Assembly: GCF_019795295.1 (NCBI RefSeq)
Contig: NZ_JAIMCG010000007.1
Coordinates: 1 to 64,000 of the forward strand
Reading direction: 5' to 3'
Length of the DNA stretch: 64,000 nt
Origin: Cupriavidus sp. AU9028
Lineage (GTDB): Bacteria; Pseudomonadota; Gammaproteobacteria; Burkholderiales; Burkholderiaceae
The notes below the pieces were generated by a model that saw nothing but the letters and a program-made list of their open reading frames with translations, did not search any database and was not told the DNA's origin. Each line of letters opens with the position of its first letter. Position 1 is the stretch's first letter. Position numbers and translations under genes: made by a program. Positions 7,710 through 17,400 of the stretch are shown here, piece after piece.

Positions 7710-10700
7710 GCGAAGCCGGTTACGTCGAATTGCCCATTCTGCAATGGCTCTCCGGACACGGTAGCGCCACGCCCGGCGACAAAGGGCTGGGCTGGACTTA
7801 CCGCGACGAGCCCGCAATGGCTGACTTCAACCGCCCGCTGGCCGACCCTCTGGTGGAGGAACTGCTGATCGCGGCCATCCTGCGCATCAACGATCACGTC
7901 ACCACGCCGGAGCAGGCGAAGCTGGCGGTGAAGGCGCTGCGCACCACGATGGACGCGCCGGACCGGCTCACCGCCAACCGCGAAACCCTCGACCGCCTGC
8001 GCGACGGCGCGAGCGTGGAACTCGTGCCCGGCGAGGGCGCGCGCACCGTCCACTTCATCGCCTTCGAGCCGGAACGCCAGCACCTCAACGACTACACCGC
8101 CACCAACCAGTACCGTGTGCAGGGCGTCAAGCAATGCAAAGCTGACACGGTGTTGTTGGTCAACGGCATCCCGCTGGTGGTGGCCGAATACAAGAGCATC
8201 ACCGCAAGTGGCGCCGAATGGCCGGAAGCGGTCCGCCAGTTGCACCGCTACCAGCGGCAGGCGCCGCAGATGCTGGTGCCCAATGTGTTCTGCGTGGCGG
8301 CGGATGAGGACACCTTCCGTTACGGCACGGTGCTGTTCCACGACGCGACGAAGGACGACATCGAGCGTCACCTCGACACCTGGGGGCCGTGGCTTTCGCG
8401 TTACCCGGACGTGAAAGGATGGTGGAACGAGCCCGAGGCCGACAACCCGGACGATCCGCTGGAAAGGCCGGTCAAGGCCCTGCTGCGCTTGAAGCCGGCA
8501 CAGGTGCTGGACTTCTTGCAGCACTTCACCGTGTTCGAGACCAAGAAGGGCAAGACCGTCAAGAAGGTGGCGCGCTACCAGCAGTTCGAGGCGGTGAACG
8601 ACATTGTGGACCGCTGCCTTGGGCTGATTGGCAAGTCGGTGAGCGCGCAGGATCGCACCGGCCTGATCTGGCACACACAGGGTTCGGGCAAATCACTGAC
8701 GATGGTGTTCGCGGCCTACAAGCTGCGGCGGCAGGCGGTGCTGACCAACCCGACGGTGTTGATCGTGGTGGATCGGCGCGACCTGAAAACGCAGATTTCC
8801 GACGACTTCGACGCCTGCGACTTCCCGAATGTGCGCAAGGCAATGGGCGTGCAGGACTTGAAGGCCATTCTCAAGCAGCGCGAGCGGGGCACCTTCGTGA
8901 CGACGGTGCAATCGTTCCAGCAGATGGGCGACCTTGCGCCGCTGGATGACGACAACATCATCACCCTGGTGGACGAGGCGCACCGCTCGCAAAAAGGGGC
9001 TACCGCCGAGAGCTACGCGATGACGATGCGGGTGAAGCTGCCCAACGCCTTCCGCTTCGGACTGACCGGCACGCCGATTGACCGCACCATGACCAACACC
9101 CACCGCGATTTCGGCCCGGTGGTGGACGGCCAGCAGGAGCGTTACCTCAGCTATTACGGCATCAAGCGCGCCATCAAGGACGGCGCGACGCTGGAGGTGC
9201 ATTACCAGCGCGACCGCGTGCCCTTCATCGTGGACGAAAAGACGCTCAATGTCGGCTTCGAGGACATGTGCAAGGAGATGGAGGTCGAGGACGAGGAAGC
9301 CAAAGACCTGATCCAGCGGCAGCGTTCGCAATGGAAGGAACTGGCACGGCATCCGGATCGCGTGGAGATTGTGGTCGGCAAGGTGCTGGAGCACTTTCTC
9401 ACCTATCCCGATCCCAACGGTTTCAAGGCGCAATTGGTTGGCGTAGATCGCACCGCCTGCGCGCGCTTCAAGGATGCGCTGGACGCCAAGCTAAAGGAGA
9501 AGGGACTGCCGCCGGACTGGTGTGATGTCATCATCTCCGAAGGCCAAAACGACGATCCTGATCTGGCGCGCTTTCACTACGGCAAGCAGAAGCAGGACGA
9601 GTTGATCGACTACTTCAAGCTGACGCCGAAGCAGTGGGAGGATTACAACCGCGAGGCTTTCGGCGAAGACACCGGCAAGTGGCGCCCCCCGCTGAAGATC
9701 CTGATCGTCTGCGACCGCCTGCTGACCGGCTTCGATGCACCCATCGAACAGGTGATGTATCTGGACAAGCCGCTGCGCGACCACAATCTGTTGCAGGCCA
9801 TCGCACGAACCAACCGCCCGCTGCCGGCGATGAACAAACGCACCGGTGTGGTGGTGGATTACTTCGGCGTGTTCAGCAATCTGGCCAAGGCGCTGAACTT
9901 CGACGAGAACATCCGCGAGGAGGCGCTCATCGACTGGGACAAACTGCGCGCCACGGTGCCGGGCGAGGTGGCGCGCTGCATGGAGAGCTTCAAGGGCATC
10001 ACGATTGCCGACACGCGCGAATGCCTGCTGGCCGCGCTGCGCGCGATCAAGGATCCGGACGCGGCCAAAATCTTCGAACACAACTTCAAGAGCCTGGAAC
10101 GGCTTTGGGAGGCGGTATCGCCCGATCCCGTGCTCTACGAGCACCGCTACACCTACAACTGGTTGTGCAGTGTGTATATCGCTCATCGCCGCCGCCAGTG
10201 TGGCGCGGCGCAGCGCACCACCTTTGGCGAGTTGTCGGTCAAGACTCGGGAACTGATCGAGCAGAACACCACGTTCATGGAGATCGCCGATTCCCTGCCG
10301 GTGTTCAAGATCGACAAGGACTACGTCAGCAAACTGGAAGAGCTGCCTACGCCTGCGGACAAGGCGGCGGCGCTGGAAGCCATCTTGACCGCCGAACTGG
10401 CCGAGGACGACGGCAGCGGATTCACCTATCGTCATTTGGGTGAACGCCTCGCGCGCCTGAAGGCGCAGAAGGACGCCGCCGACAAGGCCGCCGAAAAACG
10501 CCTGAAGGAATTGCAGGACATCGCCGACGAAAAGGCCAAAGCCGACGAAGAGCCCGCGCGGCTGGGCCTGACGCAGCCCGGTGAATATGGTGTCTTCACC
10601 GTGCTGCGCGAGTATTCGGCCAACGAGGACGAAAGCTATCTGGCCGATTGCGCGCGGCGCATGGTGGCGCATTTGCGCGGCAATCGGTTGTTGGCGGTGG

Positions 10701-10864
10701 GTTGGAGCAATTCCAGGGGTGGAAGGATGCGCGTCGAACAATCGCTGCTGGCCGAATCGTGGAACCCGGCCTATGCGGGCTTGGGCTTCGATGCGGACGA
10801 CGCCAATCCGCCCTTCCTCGCACACGCAGTGGATGAACTGGTGAACAGCGATGGCCTTGGCTGA
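7706..10864 (+). CDS. hsdR: Type I restriction endonuclease subunit HsdR
   Basis: Protein of 1052 residues that translocates and cleaves unmodified DNA. An N-terminal PD-(D/E)XK nuclease shows D-T-V-L-L-V-N-G-I-P near 148 and catalytic E161-Y-K163. The superfamily 2 motor follows: Walker A G326-S-G-K-S330 (preceded by WHTQ), DEAH box 423-426 and T-G-T-P near 455. The helicase C-terminal part contains D-R-L-L-T-G-F-D-A and Q-A-I-A-R-T-N-R. The tail from about 905 is Lys/Glu-rich coiled coil. All catalytic residues are present, so it looks functional. ATG 7706 overlaps the hsdS stop by four bases. Confidence 0.95.
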   Translation: MSEAGYVELPILQWLSGHGSATPGDKGLGWTYRDEPAMADFNRPLADPLVEELLIAAILRINDHVTTPEQAKLAVKALRTTMDAPDRLTANRETLDRLRDGASVELVPGEGARTVHFIAFEPERQHLNDYTATNQYRVQGVKQCKADTVLLVNGIPLVVAEYKSITASGAEWPEAVRQLHRYQRQAPQMLVPNVFCVAADEDTFRYGTVLFHDATKDDIERHLDTWGPWLSRYPDVKGWWNEPEADNPDDPLERPVKALLRLKPAQVLDFLQHFTVFETKKGKTVKKVARYQQFEAVNDIVDRCLGLIGKSVSAQDRTGLIWHTQGSGKSLTMVFAAYKLRRQAVLTNPTVLIVVDRRDLKTQISDDFDACDFPNVRKAMGVQDLKAILKQRERGTFVTTVQSFQQMGDLAPLDDDNIITLVDEAHRSQKGATAESYAMTMRVKLPNAFRFGLTGTPIDRTMTNTHRDFGPVVDGQQERYLSYYGIKRAIKDGATLEVHYQRDRVPFIVDEKTLNVGFEDMCKEMEVEDEEAKDLIQRQRSQWKELARHPDRVEIVVGKVLEHFLTYPDPNGFKAQLVGVDRTACARFKDALDAKLKEKGLPPDWCDVIISEGQNDDPDLARFHYGKQKQDELIDYFKLTPKQWEDYNREAFGEDTGKWRPPLKILIVCDRLLTGFDAPIEQVMYLDKPLRDHNLLQAIARTNRPLPAMNKRTGVVVDYFGVFSNLAKALNFDENIREEALIDWDKLRATVPGEVARCMESFKGITIADTRECLLAALRAIKDPDAAKIFEHNFKSLERLWEAVSPDPVLYEHRYTYNWLCSVYIAHRRRQCGAAQRTTFGELSVKTRELIEQNTTFMEIADSLPVFKIDKDYVSKLEELPTPADKAAALEAILTAELAEDDGSGFTYRHLGERLARLKAQKDAADKAAEKRLKELQDIADEKAKADEEPARLGLTQPGEYGVFTVLREYSANEDESYLADCARRMVAHLRGNRLLAVGWSNSRGGRMRVEQSLLAESWNPAYAGLGFDADDANPPFLAHAVDELVNSDGLG

Positions 10865-11618
10865 AGCGAATCGCACGGATGCGCCGCAACGCCTTCTGAT
10901 CGACGGGCAGGAGGTGGAATGGCGGCTCGTGCGCTCGGCGGCGGCCAAAAAGCTGCGGATCAAGGTCGGGCCGGATGGCGTCAAGGTCGTATTGCCGGAA
11001 GGGCGCGACAGCCGCGAAGCGGCGGCTTTCGTCGCCGACAACCGCGCTTGGGTGGCCGAACAACTGGAACGTACACGCAAATTGCAGGCGGCGCGGCGCT
11101 CCGAAAAGCGCGAGGACGGTTGCATCGCGTTTCGCGGCGAAATCGTGGCGGTGCGCGTTGTGCGCCCCGATGAATGGCGCGCGCCGAACAAGGTGATGCT
11201 GGACAACGGCGCGATCACGATCATCTGCGCGCCTGGCAGCAAAACGCCTGCGGACCGTTCGCTGGAAAACTGGCTGCGCAAGCAGGCGCGAGAACGCATC
11301 AAGCAGCACATCACCGACATCGGAAAACGCCTGAAGCGCACACCGAACCGTATTTACGTGATGGGCCAGCGTACCAAGTGGGGCAACTGTTCCGCGCTGG
11401 GCAATCTGTCGTTCAACTGGCGACTGGTCATGGCTCCCGATTCCGTGCTGCGCTACATCGTTACGCACGAGATGGTGCATCTGGCCGTACCCGACCATTC
11501 ACGCAAATTCTGGCTGGCGGTGCAGAGCCTGTGCCCCGATGCGGAACGGGCGCGCCAGTGGCTGGTAGCGAATGGAAAGCGGTTGCAGACGGTGAAGTTG
11601 GGAATTGCAAATGGATAG
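10851..11618 (+). CDS. YgjP/DUF45-type zinc metallopeptidase coupled to the restriction operon
   Basis: Protein of 255 residues. The C-terminal half carries the DUF45/WLM-like (M48-related) signature: R-T-K-W-G-N-C-S followed by S-F-N-W-R-L and the zinc motif H206-E-M-V-H210, with L-x-V-P-D-H-S-R-K-F-W after it. The N-terminal half is a beta-rich region ending in a predicted helix. The start lies 14 bases inside hsdR, so it is the fourth gene of the operon. YgjP homologues are frequently attached to type I restriction operons, but their role there is not established; processing or turnover of HsdR is one possibility. Confidence 0.85.
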   Translation: MALAEANRTDAPQRLLIDGQEVEWRLVRSAAAKKLRIKVGPDGVKVVLPEGRDSREAAAFVADNRAWVAEQLERTRKLQAARRSEKREDGCIAFRGEIVAVRVVRPDEWRAPNKVMLDNGAITIICAPGSKTPADRSLENWLRKQARERIKQHITDIGKRLKRTPNRIYVMGQRTKWGNCSALGNLSFNWRLVMAPDSVLRYIVTHEMVHLAVPDHSRKFWLAVQSLCPDAERARQWLVANGKRLQTVKLGIANG

Positions 11619-11621
11619 GCA

Positions 11622-13166
11622 ATGAGCATCACGTACACCAAACTCCCTCTCAACCTCAACGACCTGCTGCGCCAACGCACGGTCGAGGGCGAACGCATCT
11701 AGTACAAGGCCGGTTGGAACCCGGACGCGAGATCCACACCCTGTGCGCCTTCGCCAACGACTTCGAGAACCCGGGTGGCGGCTACGTGGTGATCGGGCAG
11801 GACTGCGATGCCAACGGCCAGCCCGTCTTTCCGCCGGTCGGCCTGCCCGACAACCAGCCTGACAAAATTCAGCGCGAACTGCTGGCGCACTGCCAGTTGA
11901 TCCAGCCGCCGTATTTCCCGGTGTTAAGCCTTGAAGTCGTCGAGGGCCGCAACCAGATCGTGCTGCAAGCGCCGGGCGGGCAGACGCGCCCCTACAAGGC
12001 ACGGAAGTCGTCACTGCCAACAAGAAAACCTGGCGCTACTACATCCGCCGCTACAGCAGCACGGTCGAGGCCAAGGGCGAGACCGAACAGGAACTGCTGA
12101 GTCTGGCCGCCAAGGTGCCGTTCGACGACCGCTTCAACCAGTTCGCGCGCGTCGATGATCTTTCCAAGCCCTTGATGCAGGGTTTCCCGGAGGAAGCTGG
12201 CAGCGCGCTGGCGGCGAATGCGCCGGGGCTTTCCGCCGAGGCGCTGGCGCGTCAGATGAACGTGGCGGGCGGCCCTATCGAGTCGCCCTGGCCCAAGAAC
12301 GGGGGTCTGCTGTTCTTCAACGAAACGCCGGAACGGTTCTTTCCCGGCGTGCAGATCGACGTGGTCTGGTTCCCAGAAGGTGCGGTCGGCGACCGTTTCG
12401 ACGAGAAGATTTTCAAGGGGCCGTTGGCGCGGATGACGCGCGAGGCGCTGGGCTACATCCAGCGCAACTTTCTGCGCGAGACGGTCATCAAGCACCCCGA
12501 CCGCGCCGAGGCCACGCGGATCTAGAATTTCCCGTTCGCCGCCATCGAAGAGGCCGTAGTCAACGCGGTCTATCACCGTTCCTACGAGGAGCGCGAGCCC
12601 ATCGGGGTACGCATCAGCAACGATGAACTGACTGTCAGCTTCCCCGGCCCGGATCGCTCTATCCGGATGGAAGACCTGAAGGTGGGCCGTGCGGTCAGCC
12701 GTCGCTACCGCAACCGTCGCATCGGCGAGTTCCTGAAGGAGCTGGACATGACCGAGGGGCGCTCCACCGGCATTCCGAAAATCCTGAAGGAAATGGCGGC
12801 CAACGGCTCGCCCGCGCCGCTGTTCGAGACGGATGATGACCGGCGTTCGTTCGTGATCCGGCTGCCGAGGCATCCGCTGGCGCTGACGACCGACCAAGTT
12901 ACCGATTAAGTTACCGATCAAGTTACCCCGCAAGTTGAGGCGCTGCTGGTCCGGCTCAAAGGCGAAATGACCCGGCAGGCCCTGCAGGATGCCTTGGGAG
13001 TGTAGCATCCGCCGCACTTCCGGAAGACCTATCTGGCCCCGGCGCTGGAATTGGGTGTGATCGAAATGACCAAGCCGACAAGCCCAATAGCCGCAGCCAG
13101 CGATACCGGCTGACGGATGCAGGACGGCGCTGGCTGGCGCTGCGGCCCGATGAACGTTCGGGCTAG
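11622..13166 (+). pseudogene. Decayed AlbA_2/RecG-like ATP-binding protein
   Basis: Read across frames this is a full-length homologue of the putative DNA-binding/ATPase family with an N-terminal AlbA_2 domain (G-W-N-P...H-T-L-C-A-F-A-N-D-F), a central GHKL-like ATP-binding region (A-A-I-E-E-A-V-V-N-A-V-Y-H-R-S-Y) and a C-terminal winged helix. At least seven lesions break it: TAG at 11699-11701, a frameshift near 11725, a frameshift near 12000, TAG at 12523-12525 (in place of a conserved Trp), TAA at 12907-12909 (CAA to TAA in a repeated DQVT stretch), TAG at 13003-13005 and a frameshift near 13075. It starts three bases after the metallopeptidase stop, so it was once the last gene of the operon. 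Confidence 0.85.
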
Positions 13167-13955
13167 GCCCGGGCCGTCATGCGCTGTGGCACGCCATGAC
13201 TTGGAATGCAGCGGCTCCCATCTGACCCTTGCTCACCTCCAACCCGGAGACTCCGAGTGCGGGGCGCTAAGCGTAACTTCCTGTCATACCGAAGCTTCTC
13301 AAGCCAAATCCATGGTCGGAAAAGCTTGACAGCGGACATTTTTCATATCGGCCGGCAAATACCTCCGCGCTTCGCTTGGGCAACCCCTTCGGTTTCATCC
13401 CGCGTCCGTACTTGCCGGACTGGCTGCGGGGGCAGGCCCCGGCGGCTCCGCCTCGTTCCTTCCCCCTTGGCCGACAGGCTATGTGGCTTCCAGAAGCATC
13501 AAGGGTGAAGGCTTCGCCCGGGATCCTCACCCGTTCCCTGCGCTTCGCTTCGGGCTGCGGCTTCCGGTCCCGCCCTTGACGCCTCTTCCAGCCAAACGAC
13601 GTCGGTAGCAACGCTGTCAAGCGGATGACGGGTCAAGGGGTTGGTGCGGCCCGCAGCCCGCAGGGCGAGGACACGGCCCCTTGACGCGGCAGGAGCGCCC
13701 CACGCTATGCGCCCCGGGGGCAGGAGTCCGGGCCAGAGGCCCGCAACCCCTGCCCCCGAGGCTCCCGCCGGCGAGGGTGGAGAGTCCAGAGAGGCAAAGC
13801 CTCTTTGGAAACTGACTACTAGGCAGGCGGCCAATATTGCAGCCCATCGCGGATAAAACAAGACAAATTCAGCGCACGCCTTTTGGGCTACGCGTACCTA
13901 AATCCAAATACCCCTACCTCTTGTAAAATCAAGTTACCTACAGCAAGGAGACACC
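13167..13955. other. GC-rich stretch without a credible gene, inside the island
   Basis: Open frames on both strands have compositions unlike proteins (Arg/Pro/Gly-rich, no recognisable domain). The 11-base GCTTGACAGCG at 13324-13334 recurs inverted at 13612-13622, enclosing about 280 bases. A second GC-rich block at about 13640-13800 carries several short palindromes. From memory the sequence resembles conserved non-coding segments of ICEclc/PAGI-type elements, but this is unverified. The last 100 bases turn AT-rich and probably hold the promoter of the next gene (TGTAAAAT at 13922-13929 is a possible -10). Confidence 0.5.
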
Positions 13956-14189
13956 ATGGCTGGCGATGGTAAACGCGGGTTACCGCCCCACAAGACCATA
14001 TCGGATATCGAACGCAGCCGACGCGAGGCGGCCGTTAACTACGCGCGAGCGTCCGTCGGTTTAGAGGGTTTCTCGCTCAGTGAAGCAGATGAGGCTCACG
14101 CCCAGCGGTTCATGACGGGTGAGATAAGCCTGCAAGAGTTTGTACAGCCGCGCGCTGACGCGTTAGCACTCCCAAAGTCTTCGTCATGA
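13956..14189 (+). CDS. VbhA-like antitoxin domain protein, no partner toxin
   Basis: Protein of 77 residues; ATG 13956 follows CAAGGAG at 13944-13950. Residues about 22-62 read as three short helices, with R-R-E-A-A-V-N-Y-A-R-A-S-V-G-L-E-G and later A-Q-R-F-M-T-G-E-I-S-L-Q-E-F-V. This pattern matches the VbhA/antitoxin_VbhA family, which inhibits Fic AMP-transferases. A fic gene normally follows directly, but the next 250 bases contain no Fic motif (HPFxxGNG) and no gene. It is therefore an orphan or the remnant of a module. Confidence 0.65.
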   Translation: MAGDGKRGLPPHKTISDIERSRREAAVNYARASVGLEGFSLSEADEAHAQRFMTGEISLQEFVQPRADALALPKSSS

Positions 14190-14450
14190 CGAAGAAAGCT
14201 AGGATTTGGGGACTAGTGCAGGATAGGCTGTCGCCGGGTTTTGCACTACATGCGCCTTCGGCGGCTTAAACATGGCCGATATGCTGCGAGCGACCCGGTA
14301 TCGAATGGTCGATACCAGGCGGAGGTGGATAGCGGCCACGAATCGCTAAAAATTTGCCCATAGCCTCGGGCGAAATCAAGGAATCTGCCTGAGCTCAGGA
14401 TTGGATAGCCTTTATAGTCCGGTCATCGGGAAAAATAGGGAGTGAGGAAA

Positions 14451-17400
14451 ATGAAGAAGAAGAAGAACAAGCAAAGGGGTAAGAAGCCATTTTGCTCGCC
14501 GACTATGGGCCAGCAGTTGCCGGTTGAAATTCAGCGGACTATAGAACAACGTCAGAAAGCGCTTGAACAAGAGTTCCAGGCATCCTGCGGCCGAGTGCGT
14601 ACGGTCCTCACACGTATCCATCCCAATGACGCGCTCATGGCGCTCAACATCTCTAACCTGTGGGTGCCAAATCGCGCCAGCCACGTCAAGCACCAGCTAG
14701 CCTTCAGCATGCTTGTTTCCACGCCGGCTGACAGCTTCGCCCCCACCCGCATACAGACCTACGAGCAATTCGCCGAGTTTTGCAGCGCCCTCATTGAGGT
14801 CCTGCCCGATTTCCCCTCATTGGAGGACTACGTTCCGGAGGCAGACTGGGGTGAAGTGAAGGTCCTATTCGGCCACGAGCCGGTAGCCATCCTGCACGGT
14901 GGCCCCGTGCAGCGGATCGTCGACTTCATTGATGCATTCCGCATTTGTCATCGGCACAACTCCCAGGCCATGAAGGACCTAGAGTGCGCGATCCGCTTGC
15001 AAGCTGAGTTGCTGCGACTGATACCAAACAACGGCAGTGATCCAGAGGACGGCCCGTATCCCGGACACATCGAGGTGCCGCCAGTGTCCTTTTGGGAAAT
15101 TGGCGCGGCCGCCTTAATGCAGCTCTCAGTGACGCAGCGCATCGAGGCGGGCTACATCGCGGATTTGGGACAACCTACCTCTTGGAAGGATGCGAACGGC
15201 TTTGGCGACGCCGTGATGACCGGCGCGGTGTTGCCGTGGCTGGCAGTGCGCATCGAGGAGGGGGCGCCGCGCGCCATATCCCTGCTCGATTCTGCAACGG
15301 TCGTGATCGACGCGTGGGCTAAGGTTGCACCGGAGGCTCCAGACGAGCTCGCAGTTCGACTAGGCACTTACCTGGCGAGGCGAATCCCAAACCGCTCATG
15401 CCTGACCGGGCCGTTCGTGCTGCGGTCGCGCGGCGGAATCGTACCCGTGACGATCGCGGCGGCCCTTGTTGAAGGTGCGCATTATTTCCTGGTGGTACCC
15501 ATGTCTCCCGGCCAGCTGAACCAAGCCAACAAGATCGTGGCCGCGATGCGCCGCATCGTGCAGGATGCAGATTGGGGCTTACAAGTCATTGGCACCTCCA
15601 ACGGCTTCCAGCTCCGCGATGCGCAGGGCGTAGTACCAAAACCTGCGGCAGTGGAAATCATCTTGGTGCATACGCAGGTCTCTACCGGCCCTTCGATGAT
15701 CACACCGCCAAGTGCCGGCGCCCGCCTGATGAGCCTAGTAGATGCTTGTACGATCTTTGATTCGATCGAATCAGTGGATGAACTGGCACGGTTTTGGGAC
15801 TACGTCGACGGCCTGCGCAAGTTTGACGGCAGTTGGTTCAGCGACCTGGGCGATCTCTTCGGATCCTTCCGGGACTCGCATGCCCAGATTATTGAGGGAG
15901 CGTTAGTCCCGCACATGCTCGGACTGGATCCGCATTGGGGCGCCTCTTGGCGGTACGCCCAGCTCAGGGCTTTCTGGAAGAGGGCGCCGCTTGTGTTCCC
16001 CGACGAGGCCAGTGCTTGGACGACTCATGAGCGCGAGGGCGTGAGCTCGCTAACATATATCACTGCCAAGAATGCTCCCCGACTCGCTTGGTCATCAGTG
16101 CTTGGAAGATGCACGCTGCACTTCATCCTCGACGTCAACGCGGTCGGCCTTGAGCCCGAAGATGGTTCGTTACTCGAACTTTTCGTGCATTGCGCCGCAG
16201 ACAGCATCGCCGAACGAGCTGGGATCATTGCCCCTTTCCTGCAACTTCCGCTTCGGCGGGTGAATTTGCATTGCTTCAGCGCGCCCCATCTGCTGGCATC
16301 CGCAGGGGACGAGCAGACCCAGCATGCGATGACAATGCCGATCATCACAGCCTGGGACGAGACACCGGCCGGCGACTCAGACAGCTACGAAGCACGGCTA
16401 ACTGTCAACCTCGCGACACTGGTGCGAGACCTTGAGGATGCGGAGGACGCGCGCTTCGAAGTCACCTGCGCATTGGCCATCCTCGAGCGGCTCTTCGCCG
16501 TAATGGGCACCCCGATGCCTGACGACCTGAGACAGGCGTTGGAAGAATCGGCCGGCCGCCCACCACGCTTCACTCTTAGCCGGACGCAGCGCACGGTGGA
16601 CGTCCCCGACTTTACCCTGGCGCAAGTGCCTAGGCCGGAGGACTACAAGGTGGCCCGACGTGACTTGGCCATCCTGCTCAAAACGCAGGGCGTCGCGCCG
16701 GGGACTTATACACTGGAGGCTGCTAAGGCATTAATCAATCCGGCTCGCGCGGATTACCGGGATGCAGTACATCAGCGTATTCGTGAGTTGGATCGCGAAT
16801 CCTTGCTGCGATTTTGCGTTGACCAATACGACGCGCTGATCGCTTCCTATGATCGCGAGGAGCGTCGGATCAAGCAAAGTCTGCGTCACGAGGTGGACTA
16901 TGACCGGGAACAATACCTCGCGAAAGCCCACGAGAAGTTTGTCCGCGAGAGCAGGAATTACCGGTATCTGCTGGAAAGCGCACTCGTCCTGACTTCCCCT
17001 AAGCCTACTCCTATACGTACCGAGACAGCCCTTTCTATCCAAGCCATGGTGGACTGGCTCTTCGTTCTGTACGGCGCCAGCGACGTGCTGCACAACGGCA
17101 TCGACGTAGGTGGCCTGCGGGTCGACGATCAGTACGTCCCGGAGGTTTTCTACTCTGAGGTACGCGACGCGCAAGAAGAAATCTTCGCACGCGAAATGGC
17201 GGCCCTGCGGCTTGGTGTCAACGTTGCAGAAGAGGACAGGCTCACTACGGCATTGTCGATGGAAGCGTACCTTGCGATGCTCGACACAGCTTTCGCTAAG
17301 GACGTCCAATTTACTTACTCCCAGATGCTTCAAGTACTGTCGACACTAATCCTGTGGGTGTCGGTCGGCGGTGCGCCCGAACTGGCCTGCAGCTACGTCA

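Noticed and set aside
9491-11341. 616-codon minus-strand frame over hsdR and the metallopeptidase
   Set aside because: The opposite strand carries the full HsdR and HEMVH motifs; the minus frame is a shadow.
13267-13861. Minus-strand frames of 117 and 120 codons in the island
   Set aside because: Arg/Pro/Gly-rich low-complexity translations without domain or start signals; treated as non-coding.
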